This document shows, piece after piece, positions 47,260 through 58,721 of a stretch of 64,000 nt of DNA. How positions within the stretch are numbered: the first letter of the stretch is position 1; every line of letters begins with the position of its first letter. The stretch lies in contig OZ018317.1 of the NCBI GenBank assembly GCA_963969495.1, positions 224,856,099-224,920,098 on the forward strand. Reading direction: 5' to 3'. A model generated the notes under the pieces. It had not been told where the DNA came from. It ran no database searches and saw nothing but the letters and a program-made list of their open reading frames with translations. The translations under genes and the position numbers were made by a program. This DNA comes from Ceratothoa steindachneri (taxonomy: Eukaryota; Arthropoda; Malacostraca; Isopoda; Cymothoidae).

Positions 47260-49990
47260 ACGCCGATGCACTTACTCGTAAAGTCTGCATCTAAGCGGTT
47301 CTTAAACATGTTTATGGTTGTTGATTTAACAACGATCTCCGGCGACTTGTTCCACGAAGAAACCACCTTGTTTGAGAAAAGGTTCTTTGCTATCTTTGTT
47401 TCAAATCCCTGTTTCTTAAGTTTGTATCCATGCTTCGGGTTCTTGAGGAAGCGTCCAACTCGAAAAGGGTTTAAATTTTTACTTTATCAGAATTGTTGAG
47501 GATCTTAAAGACTTGTATGAGTTCTACTCTTAACCTTCTCGTCTCAAGTGATTGCAGGTTAAGTGCTTTAAGTCTGTCTTCGTAGGACTTTTAAAGTAGT
47601 CTGGGTATCATTTTTGTAACACGATGTTGCACTCTCTCCAACATTTCTATATCTTTCCCCAAGTATGGATTCCAAAACTGAACTGCGTACTCTAAATGAG
47701 GTCGAACCTAAGATATGTACAGGGGAATTACTATATTTTCCGATTTGTAGGAAAAAAATTTATTTATGAAACCGAGCACTCTGTTTGCTTTCTTGCATGC
47801 CTCCGCGCACTGTTGCCCAACTTTCAAATCGTTACAGACTATAACACCAATATCTTTTTATTCTGATACTTTTTCAGTGGCAGGCCTTTTATTGTATACT
47901 TAAATCTTGCTCCAATGTGTAGTACCTTGCATTTATCAATGTTGAGTTTCATCTGCCAATTTTCCGACCATTTCACAATGCTGTTTAAGTCTCTCTAGGT
48001 TTTATGTTGATCGGCAAGTGTTAATGATTTACCACCCAGCTTTGTATCGTCAGCAAATTTTGAGAATAGGCTCACTATGCCTTCATCTAAGTAGTTTACA
48101 CATATTAGAAAAAACAATAGATCCAGCCCAGACCCCTGGGACACTCCACTTGTTACGTCTCGCCATCTTAATTGGTGACCATTTATGACTGTACGTTGTT
48201 TCCTTCCGTTGAGTCAGTTTTCGATCCAATTCAATACGTTTCCACCGATTCCATGAGTGGCAATCTTCTTAAGTAGACGCTTGTGGGGGACCGTATCGAA
48301 AACCTTTTGAACATCTAAGTAGATTACATCTGCTGCTCTATTCGTATCCTATTCTTCGATGATTGTTTGAAAAAATTCTGGCAGATTTGTTAAACATGAT
48401 TTGTTTTTCGTAAAACCGTGCGGTGATTCGTGGATGATGCCCAATTTGTCTAAATGTTCGACTATTTTCTCTTTTATAATATATTCGATCAATTTTCCGA
48501 TTAGAGATATCAGGCTTATTGGCCTGTAGTTACTTGAGATTTGCCGGTCACCCCTTTTAAAGATCGGAGTAATGTTTGCACTTTTAAAGTCTTCTGTAAT
48601 GACCACCTTCTTAGAGTGATTTGTTTATTATTGTGGTGAGTGGCTTGGTTATCGTTTCTTTCAACTCTTTCAGGTGACGAGGATGGATCATATCCGAACT
48701 TTGTGATTTGCTTAGTTTTAAATTTTTGATATGTTTGATTGCGTTTTCTTCTGCTACTTGAATACTAGTCATAAATGATGATTTTTCAGTAACTATTGGC
48801 GCATCACTGTCTGGGATTGGGTTGATGTTTTCCGTTGTAAAAACTGACGCATAAAAATCGTTTAAAATCTCAGCAATGACACCTGAGTCAGATATTAAGT
48901 CTCCATTTTGTTTTTCAAGTGCGCCAATTGAGTCATATGCCCTGTTTCTGTTGTTTACCTACTGGTAGAACATCTTTGGGTTTTCTTTTCTATTTCTAGT
49001 TAGTTCGATTTAATAATTTTTCTTTAATTTTCTAATTAGCCTTTTGACACCATGTCTTAGTTCTTTTCTTCGTCTGGACTAGCTCTGCGAGTATCTCTAC
49101 AACGTTTATATGCCTGATTTCTGCTTTTGATTAGATTCTTGATCTATTTGTTCCACCACTTTGGTTTTACCGTAGATTTTTGCTTATGACGTCATGGTAC
49201 GTGTATTTGGTCAGCGTTTCTGAATTTTGTTATGAAATTATTCCACATTGTAGTGATGGTATTGGTATTAATACTTGTGGAACTAAGGGCGTTCTTGAAC
49301 ACACTCTCAAAGTCTTTAGAATTTGGGTTGTTAAAGTTAAGTACCAGCATACGATTTGAGGCTGTGTTTGAAACTATAGCAATTTTAAATCTGAGAGAAC
49401 TGTAATCGCAGTCTCCGAGCGGTTCGCCGACTTTAACATTTTTCACAAAGTTTTCGTTTGTCGTTAAAATAATGTCCAGGATATTATTTCTTCACGTAGG
49501 TCGATCAACACATTGCATAAGGAAGTTATCATCTAGGAAGTGAAGTAGTTGTGATCCAACTCTGTCAGCAGTAGCATCGCAAAGTTTACATTTGGAAAGT
49601 TAAGGTCACCGATTATTATTGTAGCTGTAAACTGATCTGACATTTCTCTCTGGGATGGAGCTCTATAGACAACGACAGTGTTGAATGCTATGATTCCTGC
49701 TAATGATTTCGCACATACATATTTGCATCGCTTTGATTCTCCACGGCAATCTCAATATGATTGAAATTTTCTTTGCAGTACAACATTACGGCGCCCTCTC
49801 TTCTATCAACCCTCTCCTTGAAAAAGAGATTGTAACTTGAGATTTCAAATTCACCGTCAAAATCTATATTAAAAATATCCGCCCAACTCTCGGAAATTGC
49901 CATTAGATCGAAATTTTCATTTTCTACAAGAAGCTTAATTTTGTCGATTTTATTTCTAATACTACGTGTCAACGCTAAAATAATAAACGT
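47260..49990 (-). pseudogene. ORF2 of CR1 element: endonuclease and reverse transcriptase
   Basis: Endonuclease: MTRSIRNKIDKIKLLVENENFDLMAISESW (49,972-49,880, with the catalytic-type E in ISESW), and its C-terminal part at 49,446-49,192. RT: DFKSANITPIFKRGDRQISSNYRPISLISLIGKLIE and HGFTKNKSCLTNLPEFF (48,600-48,360), a SGVSQGSGLDLLFFL block near 48,150, FSKFADDTKLGG near 48,060 (catalytic FADD kept) and, towards 47,650, [14 protein letters not shown]. Many stops separate these pieces. The protein is closest, within this window, to the intact CR1 frame at 56.4-58.2 kb. Confidence 0.8.
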
Positions 49991-49999
49991 TTAAGGAGG

Positions 50000-51063
50000 G
50001 TGGCATTTTATTTGGGCGTCGAACGATGCATTCCGCTACACCGGCTCCGCGTCTTGAGACTGACCTGCAAGAAAAACCTTCATAGCACTTTTTAAGACTC
50101 TGCTAAGTCTTGTAGCTCCAACCTGATTCAGATGGAGTCCGTCTTGCTGGAACAAGTCTTCACGCTAGTAGAAGTCGTTCCAGGTTTCGTTAAAGTGCAC
50201 TCCTTCCTCCTGGCAAATATCTTTTACACAGTTATTGATGTAAGATGCTTTTCCATAGAAAGCGTTCTGCGCCCTTATTCTTGGAAGAATGCCTGAAAAA
50301 AACATTCCTACTCTTTTCTTTCAGTTTCCGCATCAGCTGCTGGTACTTCACCAGAAAGTCTTCAGACCTAGTAAAAAAATATTGTTAGTCCCGACGTGTA
50401 TCACAAAAACCGTCTCCTGCATGGATTCACTCGTGTAATCATCGAGTGAATCTATTAGGTTTTCGAATCTTCGCCTTGGGTAGCAGTATCTCCTCCTCTT
50501 CGCTGGTCGCCTTCCCCCAAATTCTTCCAGTTGTTGCCTGATGATGGAGTCTCCTACCAGGCAAATCTCAATTTCCTCATCCTGTGAGTCGTCTAAAACA
50601 GAAAATCTTTTCGACATTATTGTCGGTTTCCTCCACTTCAGGGATCTCAGTGCAACTTCTCAACGAACGGGCACGAAAGGTTCGTCTCCGTTCGCACGCG
50701 TCTCGACTCCTGTTCGCCCGTGAGCCACAGGAGCTGCTTTACGCGATTCCCTTGTGGTCTGACTTCCGTGGTTGGTCCAACTACTGCAGGCGTCATAGGT
50801 CCTCGTTGTCCACCGGGGACAGACGATGCGGTAGGTGCCACTGCGCCCGCGGCCACCTGTGAGTAGCTAGGCCACCCACCATTTCGCGTCTCCAGCTCCT
50901 CAACCATGGCACGTACCACTGCTAGCTCCCGGTTTAGGAGACGGAGCTCAACTTCCAACTGACCACGAGACACACAACCTCTAGAACTTGTTCGTTGGCC
51001 TTCAAAGTGGGCCAGCAAAAACCGCCCTTCGCACGTCGCGCAGACACGTTTCTGTGGAGTCAT
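50000..51063 (-). pseudogene. ORF1 of CR1 element with SGNH (GDSL-type) esterase domain
   Basis: Begins MTPQKRVCATCEGRFLLAHF at 51,063, 84 bp after the element start. A Cys-containing N-terminus and a Leu/Glu-rich helix (VELRLLNRELAVVRAMVEEL, likely coiled coil) lead to a Gly/Pro linker. After a frameshift near 50,640 the esterase follows: LVGDSIIRQQL (GDS block, about 50,545), VIHVGTNN (about 50,400, the G.N block) and, in shifted frame, QQDGLHLNQVG (about 50,140, the D..H block). The three blocks are those of SGNH hydrolases known in ORF1 of CR1 and related LINEs, where they may assist membrane or lipid interaction. Confidence 0.8.
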
Positions 51064-51199
51064 CTTAAAAACAAGCTTGTTTAACCTAGTAATAAAGAGC
51101 GAATTGCTATTTTACCTGAAATATAAATTGACGTTGTATTCCTGAAAGAAATAGAGAAGTGTTAAACCGTCTGAAAATCTTTGGTATTTTCCCCTACGT

Positions 51200-52000
51200 C
51201 CTCTCATCTAAAGATCACTTAGACATGCTTTACTCTAGGAATTTTATAAAGGTGGCATACAGCAGCAAAATCTATTCAGAACACCTATGGGCATTATGCA
51301 GTAAGTGAAAAAGTTACCTAAGGTGATTTTTCCCATTTCTTAAATGGGGATTTTAGTCTAAAAGAACGATCAAGAAAAGGTCGCCCAAAAGAACTTGAAT
51401 GCGAAGATTTGGAAGCTCTCGTCATAGAAAATCCTGCTGCAGCTTCTAGGAAACTCGCCGAACAATTTAACGTAACCCATACGACTGATCCTTTCGTCAA
51501 TCAGTTGTGGAAGCACAATTTTTCCCAACTGAGATGAGGACTTCAACCAAAAAAGATCATGTCGAGTATATGGTAGGATATAGAAGGAATTATCCAGTAC
51601 GAACTGTTAGATAAAAATCAAACAATTAATGCTAATCTCTACTGCAATTGACTTCATCTTTTAAAAGCCATTTTTGGCTAAAGACAATTTTCCTTAATCA
51701 AGAAAACGGGTGTCATCCTCCATCACAATAATGCCCGTCTCCACACAGCTCTCTTGCAAGAACTCGTTTAGGAAATATTGCTTTATCCTTTATATTCTCC
51801 TGACCTTTCTCCTTCTGATTATCACTTGTTTAGGGTATTACATAAGTATTTGGATGGTCTTAGGTTGCCATAAAGAGAAGAGATTGAAAACGAGTTGGAT
51901 TCATATCTTGTATCAAAACCTAAAGAATTTTACAAGCGTACACGCGTCGCATTTATAAGCTTGTTGACAGATGGAAATCAGGTTCTAGGAATTATGTTGA
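51200..52000 (+). pseudogene. Mariner transposase remnant of the split copy
   Basis: Landmarks in order: FSLKERSRKGRPKEL then DLEALVIENPAAASRKLAEQFNVTHT (helix-turn-helix, 51,350-51,485); W*DIEGIIQYELLDKNQTINANLYCN (51,570-51,645), where the first catalytic Asp is kept but the Trp before it is a stop; VILHHNNARLHTALL (51,710-51,755), in which the second catalytic Asp reads Asn; and LLYPLYSPDLSPSDYHLFR (51,780-51,830). The D34D spacing and the YSPDLSPSD motif are typical of mariners. The N-terminal part is cut off by the CR1 insertion. Better preserved than the copy at 18 kb. Confidence 0.85.
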
Positions 52001-52083
52001 TGATTAAATATTTCTATGGTCATGTTTTTTTTTCCATTTGTAATATGTTCCCTAAGACTGGACATTACTATCGTTCTAACCTG

Positions 52084-54369
52084 ACAGATGGACTAGTTAT
52101 CGTGAAATGTTAATCACAATTACATCATTCAATTATAGTATATAATGAACAAGACGTGTGAGATTGGTTAAGGTAGTAATAATTGGCGATCTAGACGTCC
52201 CTACCTACCTAATACCATAAGTAAACATTTTTGCTAGAATTTAGACGAAAAAAATTGTTTCTTTGATAACAAAAGGAGGTGGAGTGAGTAGGAGGTGGAG
52301 TCCAACAGTTTGCGAAAGAAGTGAATTAACCCAAAACGAAGGCTAGAATTTCGATTTTTGTCAAAGAGTGAAACTCTTCCTATTATGCTGTATATAAACA
52401 AACGTGAAATGATCGATTACACTGGTCAACCGCCGCAATTATGATGTTTTATATTAAATTGTCCACTGATTTCGAAAGTGCAATCCATTTTCTTATATCA
52501 CGCCTAATTTTATGATGAAAAATTGAGAACTTGTAAAAAATTAGATTTTTTTTTTTAAAACTACACACATTAGGTTCTTAATTAAATATTTAAAGTCGTT
52601 CCTAAAGTTTTCAATACAGAGTATCCTGCATCTATCCATTTTAGCCAGATATCAAGGCTCAACTGCAATTTACAAAATTGATACAAGAGTAAAAAGAGAA
52701 ATGGAAGATTTAACTTATGCAAGCGCAATGATTCACTTTGAAAAAGGTTTTTCCCTTAGAAGTTAAAGGATGTTTTTCCCATCTTTGTCCAGAAAAAAAT
52801 ATTAAAAGGGTAATGATTTTGTGCTCAAAATGAGGATAATAGCTACTCTTTTCTTTGTACGTTTAAATGCTATTTCTGCTGAATCTCTTCTAAAGTAGGT
52901 TTAATTTACATTTTTCTCTCCCCCATTATTGAATTTCTGCATAGATATTCTTCATTAATTTTGTCGAGATTTTAATAGTTTTAAAACTTTAACTTTGGTC
53001 AAAATTATATTTACCTAACTTATTTCGTCCCCCCTTTTGTTGTGTCACTTTCGGACTTTATTTTGCTTCCTTTTTTCTTATTTAACACTCATGGCGCACA
53101 TCATGGCACAGATTCTCTTAAATGACTTAAAAATATTTAAATTAAAATAATGACTTTAACAGGTATGGGGACGGGGGTTCTTATGTTTGATTAGCGTTCA
53201 TTAATAAAGACTAATAATTGTTGAAGATTTAAAGTCAGGACTGGTCTCGTCTATAAATATTTCAGGAACAAAGTCAATTTTCATTCAAAACCGGAATCAT
53301 GACCCTTTGCCCTTTAATTTCCAATTCAGTCAAGGTCAAGAAGGGCCTGTTATGGTTTCCTGTTAACAAAAAATATATATATAAACGTCCCCTAAAACTT
53401 TCTCAATTATTGTCCAGCCACAGGAAAAATGACCAGACAGACGGAGGGCAAAGTGGTATCAATTTCGACCCCCAAAATAGTAAAAATGCCTCTCTTATTC
53501 AAATCATTCACACATACACCGCTCACCACAGGATATCAAGGGTTTCCGCTATCGTTCCATACAACATACTGCCACTGTACATTTTAGTCTTCGCATTCCA
53601 CTTCTAATATGCAGCGTTGATTGAACTATTTTTTCAGAATGTCACCTCTCTTCTCCACATCTTTTGGGGGCACGATTGTGAAAGGCCTCATTAAAGCGTT
53701 TTTTTCTTTCTCTTCCGCGTTAGCCAGTGAACCAGTAGAATACTTGGGACCCTCTCTAGTGTGTGAAACAATCTTTTGTCAGGGTGATGCAGTCACCAGT
53801 CCTTTTTATGTTAACTAGTTAGTGAGTTGCGCTCTCGTTCCTCCAAAATCGTGGATGAAGAGCCTTAGACCAAATAAAATAATTCACATAAAGATCAGCA
53901 CAAGAAAAGTTGGCAAGCGCGTGGGTATCAGGGGAGAGTTTTCGTGTGTTTTGGCCACCCGTTTCGAGTCTGTGGAGTGTGGATATAATAACCACGTTGG
54001 AGTGTTCTGGAATGGAAGAATGATATCTCTTTGGGAAAACGAGGAGCGAAAGCTCCTCGTTCCAGCTGGGTGTATTGCCCAATGTTTAATGTAATGATTA
54101 TAAATTATCATAAATTCCTAGTTATTTTTTTTCTACTTTTCTCCTATTTATCGTCCTTATTCCTCTTTCGAGAAGAATGTATATAAAAAAAAGAATTGGG
54201 TGTTGGTTTTACCACCGAGCTCCACGCTCTGTAATGTTTTTTATCGCAGGTCCACACTCTTATTGATGCCTTATATTTCTCAGTAGAACCTACTGATTAA
54301 CGTGGTATCTGAACCACGTAGGTATTATTTAATACATAAAAAATACAGGTCAAATTAGGGTAGATAGGA
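52084..54369. other. Unassigned region, 2.3 kb
   Basis: No protein motif or strong repeat recognised. Frames at 53,299-53,607 and 53,819-54,094 are short, overlap others on the opposite strand and have no domain features. Confidence 0.4.
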
Positions 54370-54945
54370 TTAATTGAATGAGATATTGAATCTATGTATG
54401 GCGTGGCTCAATTCATGACCTAACCTCACCCAACCTAACCTAACCAAACTTAATTAATCCCTGCCTTACATAAATCTTACATAATGTAACCTACCCTAAA
54501 CTACATAACTTCTACCTAATCGAAATAAACTTACGTAACCTAAAACAAACTAACCTATCTAGCCTAACATACTTTACGCAACTTACCTAACCTAACATAA
54601 CTAGCCTAGCTTAGCCAACCTAACCTAACTTACCTATACTAAAATACATAGGTAATCTATCTAATCTAACTTAACCTTAAATACCTGACCTACCTACACA
54701 ATCCCAACCTAACTTAACTTAACATAACACAACTTAAGCTAAAATAATTTATTTAACCTAATCTACCTAACCTTACATACTTAACCCCTACCTAACCTAA
54801 CATTCCTAACCCATTTCTAAACTAACTTACTTAGCCTAACCTGCTTAACCTAGCTTACCTCAGCCATATCTAACCTAACATACATACCGTACTTTACCTA
54901 ACCCATACTAATCTAACATATCTGACCTAACCTTGTCCATTTTAT
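54370..54945. repeat. AACCT-rich array (degenerate TTAGG-like)
   Basis: Dense CCTAACCTAACC, CTTACCTAACC and CTAACATA words over about 575 bp, without the regular 51/63-bp higher-order units of the 20-22 kb array. It resembles degenerate arthropod-type telomeric repeats at an interstitial site. Confidence 0.85.
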
Positions 54946-56289
54946 ATAATTGATGCAAATGTGGGGCCTTTTTAAAATTGCTGCAGATATACATAGATGC
55001 GCGATTGATTTAAAATAATGCGGAGGAAATGAGACTAAAAAGAAATAATAAAGAAATGCTATGTTAGTGACCTACATGAAATATTGGCTCCATAGTGTAG
55101 TGGTGTAAAAGATAGGAAATACCTTTGGATATGTAAAAAGGGCAACGCCAGGCATCTTGGGTACAAATGCCCTAAACAGATTTAATTTTTTAAAGACAAT
55201 TATGAAACCGAAGATAATAAGAATTAGTGTTATGTATTTTTATGGTCTTGAAACACAAATAAATGAAGCTTGATGGTAGAACCAATGGTGTATGGTTAAT
55301 GCCGGAAGTGACGCAACTGTCTATAGAAGGCATGTTGTGGTTAAGAATGGAACGGATGTTGCCAATTACGATAAAAAGTTTTAATGGGAAGAGAGTTTCA
55401 TGAGCGATCGAAGCTCTAAGTGTTTGGGTGGGAAATGTGTAAGAAGGTTGTATAAGGTATGTTGGTTCCAAGGTCAGTGAATGGTAGTGATACACTGGCA
55501 TGGAAGGAAAAGGAAAGCTAGAGAAAGAAAGAGAGGGAGAGAAAGGGAGAGAAAGAGAAGGAAATGGACGACTAGAGACATCTGTTGGGTGTGAGAAAGA
55601 TAAAGTAAGAACGGAATGGATACAGGAAATTAATGCAGTGAAGAAAGATGAAAACAAAGTTGTGACGAAGAATGTTCTGATTTAGTACGGAAATGGAAGT
55701 AGAATGGATTAGCGAAGACTTTTGGTGAGGATATAAGAACAGAGAGTGTCTAGGTGAATTTATTTGTGCAAATGGGTGTTTGAGGGAGAAGGAACAGACC
55801 GAAGGAGAGTGGAGCCTATTGCATATGATAGTTGCGCATGGAAGTGGTTTGTGAGGTGAGGTGCTTATGGGCTTCCGCCTTAGAATGAACTGCAGCTCGG
55901 CGAGAGGCTCCACCACACATCACTTCATTACTATGAGGGAGCAAATTGTCTTGTAAAATGACGGGTTGCCTTATGGCTGGTGGAATATAATAAAATGTGA
56001 AGAAGAGGGTATTTTTTTGTGGCATCGATGCCTACCATCTCCGCTTTTCTGTTGTGTGTGAGAATGATGATGGTAATGATAGCAACCATAAAACAATGTT
56101 TTGAAACCGAGAACTACTATTAAAAAATCCATGTTACGATTTAAGTCAAACAAGCCACTGTTCTCTTCCTTAACAGGAAGAGCTTAGTTACACAGGCACT
56201 CCTGCGGGGTGTGGCGTACGGCCTTATTTGCTAATCTTAACCGCCTTTTTTAATCCCCTTTATAGACTTTATTTTAATACCCAGAACAC
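54946..56289. other. Unassigned region with a homopurine tract
   Basis: A run of almost only A and G occurs at about 55,500-55,566 (GAAAGAGAGGGAGAGAAAGG words), able to form triplex or slipped structures. The frames over it (155 codons on the minus strand, 55,190-55,657) are low-complexity shadows. No gene recognised. Confidence 0.45.
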
Positions 56290-56291
56290 CC

Positions 56292-56391
56292 TTTTCTTCT
56301 TCTTCTTCTTCTTCTTCTTCTTCTTCTTCTTCTCCTCCTTCATCTTCTTTATCTTCTTCATTTCATCTTCTTCTTCATCTTCATCTTCATC
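56292..56391 (+). repeat. (CTT)n / (CTTCAT)n microsatellite, left of CR1 insertion
   Basis: About 13 pure CTT units followed by CTT/CAT mixed units. The LINE begins directly after it; a matching CTT array lies at its other end. Confidence 0.95.
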
Positions 56392-58214
56392 AAAATTACA
56401 TAGATTCTCGTAGGGAAGTTAAACGTGCGGTCAGAGATGCGAAGAGGAAGTATGAAATAAACCTCGCTAAGGATTCAAAGAATGAACCGAAACGGTTTTA
56501 TGGGTACGTAAATAATAGGAAACCCGTAAAAGGATCGATAGGGCCGATCGAAGATAAGGATGGTCGTTTGACTGAACTTCCGACAGAAATGTCTAAAATT
56601 TTAAATGAGCATTTTACGAGCGTGTTTACTGTGGAAGATTCTTCCGAATTGGAATCGTTAATTGGGGAAGTTCGTAGTGCTGATAAATGCATATCCGATG
56701 TAAGTATAAAGGACGAGGAAATTCTTAAATTTATTAAGCTAATGAAAAAGTCGAAATCTCCGGGCCCCGATGGGGTATATCCAATTCATTTAAAGGAGCT
56801 TCAAAATGAACTCGTTAAGCCATTGCGTGAAATTTTCAATCGCTCATTAGAGGATGGCGTAGTTCCGTTGGATTTCAAGCGAGCAAACGTTACACCTATA
56901 TTTAAGAAGGGGAATAGATTTGAAGCAACGAATTTTCGGCCTATTAGTCTAACTTCGGTAGTTGGGAAGCTTTTAGAATCTGTAATTAAAGATAGAATAG
57001 TGAGCCACCTCGAGGCAAATAAGCTGATTAACGATACCCAGCATGGATTTAGGCGTGCGAGATCGTGCTTGACTAACTTGCTCGAATTCTTCCACAAAAT
57101 GATTTGCGTGTACGATGAAAGCAAAGCTGTAGACGTAATATATTTAGACTTTAAAAAGGCGTTCGACACCGTCCCCCACCAAAGGTTATTAATGAAAGTT
57201 AAAGCGATTGGGGTGACTGGTAAGATTTTAAACTGGATTAGAAATTGGCTGAAAGATCGCTCGCAGCGGGTAGTAATAAATGGGGAATGTTCAGATTGGG
57301 CCAGCGTTAGTAGTGGGGTACCGCAGGGCTCTGTTTTAGGCCCTTTATTGTTTTTAATTTATATTAACGATTTAGATAAAGGCATACTTAGTCGGATTTC
57401 GAAATTTGCGGACGACACGAAGCTGGGTAATCGTGCCTATGTAAGATCGGATGTCGATAAATTGCAGGGGGACCTAAACTCGATTGCCAATTGGGCGGAC
57501 AAGTGGCAAATGGAATTTAATTTAAGCAAATGCAAGGTAATGCACTTGGGTTGCCATAATTTAAGAGTAGATTATACCATGAAAGGCCAAGTCCTCGACG
57601 CGGTTAAATTAGAAAAAGACTTGGGAGTATTAGTCTCAGACGATTTTAAATTCTCGAAGCAATGCGCGGATGCGTGTAAAAAAGCAAATCGCGTTTTGGG
57701 TTATATCGCGCGCAATTTCATCTTCAAATCTAAGGATGTAATTTTACCTTTATATAAATCCCTTGTGCGGCCACTTCTCGAATACGCTGTTCAATTTTGG
57801 GCTCCATATTTAATGAAAGATATTGCGCAATTAGAAAGAGTGCAGCGTAGGGCTACGAAATTAATTCCAGAGCTGAGGAATAGATCATACGAGGAAAGGC
57901 TCAGGGCTTTAGATTTGCCATCGCTAGAAAGCAGAAGATTACGTGGCCAGCTAATAGAAGTATTTAAAATACTAAAGGGTTTCTCAAACGTGGACTTTCG
58001 CAATCTGTTCGAACTGGATCATAGGGGAAATACTCGTCAGCACGGGTTAAAATTAGTGAACAAGCGTTTTAACACTAGTATAGCCCAAAACTATTTTACA
58101 TTTAAAGTTACTCAAAATTGGAATCGGCTGCCCACCCACGTAGTAGATAGCACTTCGGTTAATATGTTCAAAAATCGTCTCGACGTGCATTTGAATAGTT
58201 TAAATATAACGTAG
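56391..58214 (+). CDS. CR1 reverse transcriptase, N-terminally truncated, no internal stops
   Basis: About 607 codons open from the insertion junction; the first in-frame ATG is at 56,568. RT motifs are complete: KSKSPGPDGVYP, RANVTPIFKKGNR, NFRPISLTSVVGKL, QHGFRRARSCLTNLLEFF, IYLDFKKAFDTVPHQRL, SSGVPQGSVLGPLLFL and SKFADDTKLG, with both catalytic aspartates (FADD) present. The C-terminal [28 protein letters not shown] region is typical of CR1. Full CR1 ORF2 proteins are about 900-1000 residues; here the endonuclease is missing, so the copy cannot move alone. It could still make RT if transcribed from a neighbouring promoter. Confidence 0.9.
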   Translation, partial: QNYIDSRREVKRAVRDAKRKYEINLAKDSKNEPKRFYGYVNNRKPVKGSIGPIEDKDGRLTELPTEMSKILNEHFTSVFTVEDSSELESLIGEVRSADKCISDVSIKDEEILKFIKLMKKSKSPGPDGVYPIHLKELQNELVKPLREIFNRSLEDGVVPLDFKRANVTPIFKKGNRFEATNFRPISLTSVVGKLLESVIKDRIVSHLEANKLINDTQHGFRRARSCLTNLLEFFHKMICVYDESKAVDVIYLDFKKAFDTVPHQRLLMKVKAIGVTGKILNWIRNWLKDRSQRVVINGECSDWASVSSGVPQGSVLGPLLFLIYINDLDKGILSRISKFADDTKLGNRAYVRSDVDKLQGDLNSIANWADKWQMEFNLSKCKVMHLGCHNLRVDYTMKGQVLDAVKLEKDLGVLVSDDFKFSKQCADACKKANRVLGYIARNFIFKSKDVILPLYKSLVRPLLEYAVQFWAPYLMKDIAQLERVQRRATKLIPELRNRSYEERLRALDLPSLESRRLRGQLIEVFKILKGFSNVDFRNLFELDHRGNTRQHGLKLVNKRFNTSIAQNYFTFKVTQNWNRLPTHVVDSTSVNMFKNRLDVHLNSLNIT

Positions 58215-58643
58215 TTGAGCACTGTGAATTTGGACGTCCTTGCAGAGAGAGAGAGTTTGGAGCGGAGGTTTAAGGATATGAAATTATGATGACTAAAAAT
58301 GATGCCGGCGATTCTCTGCATGTGTAGCTTAGATGTCCCATTTCTTTTCCGCCTATCCTATAAGTAGTCTCTATCCCTAAATTAGTTTTTCACCACTAGC
58401 AGTCGAGTGGCTGCGGAAGATGAGAAGAAAAACTTTCTATCTCCCCCGACCCCTAGTTTGATTAGTTAAAATTGCACGATAATGTACACATGTAGATAAG
58501 TGTGTACAGTAGATAGTATTAAAAAAAAAAAAAAAAAAAATAGCATGTTAGAGATACACTCGTAGATAAGGGTGTATCGTAGTTTTTGATTTAGTGTAGC
58601 GGACTAGCCTCGAGCGGACCTTAGGGTCTTTGCTGGTCCTAGA

Positions 58644-58667
58644 TTCTGTAGTTCTGTAGTTCTGTAG
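58644..58667 (+). repeat. 3'-terminal octamer repeats of CR1
   Basis: TTCTGTAG three times in tandem. Confidence 0.9.
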
Positions 58668-58670
58668 TTC

Positions 58671-58690
58671 ATCTTCTTCTTCTTCTTCTT

Positions 58691-58720
<30 letters not shown>
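58671..58720 (+). repeat. (CTT)n microsatellite, right of CR1 insertion
   Basis: About 16 CTT units directly after the octamer tail of the LINE. Confidence 0.95.

Positions 58721-58721
<1 letters not shown>

Larger units (their letters stand above)
47201..51147 (-). mobile_element. CR1-clade LINE inserted in the mariner, nearly full length
   Basis: Order on the minus strand: an 84-bp leader, ORF1 (coiled region plus SGNH esterase, 51,063-about 50,000), ORF2 (endonuclease and RT, about 49,990-47,260), and a short 3' tail. The 3' end contains CAGCAAAGACC..TGGTCC (47,212), matching the reverse complement of the end of the other CR1 element near 58,600-58,635. Stops and frameshifts are scattered, so it is inactive. 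Confidence 0.85.
47060..52083 (+). mobile_element. Second mariner, split by a CR1 LINE
   Basis: The left part, 47,060-47,200, matches 18,095-18,215 of the first mariner (GAATAAAGTTTT, a GGAATGCTA-like block, GATTATAA). The right part, 51,148-52,083, matches from TCTTTGGTATTT (18,233) to the 3' inverted repeat, here GACATTACTATCGTTCTAACCTGA ending at 52,083. Between them lies a 3.9 kb minus-strand CR1 element. The left inverted repeat is badly diverged, so the left end is approximate. Confidence 0.8.
56391..58670 (+). mobile_element. CR1-clade LINE, 5'-truncated, coding part intact
   Basis: Begins in frame inside ORF2 at the edge of a (CTT)n array. It ends with three tandem TTCTGTAG octamers (58,644-58,667), the short tandem-octamer type of 3' end known in CR1 elements, and is followed by (CTT)n. 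The 3' untranslated region contains a run of about 20 A residues (58,520-58,540). The undamaged frame indicates a recent insertion. Confidence 0.9.

Noticed and set aside
55190..55657. 155-codon minus-strand frame
   Set aside because: Driven by a homopurine/homopyrimidine tract; Ser/Pro/Phe low complexity.
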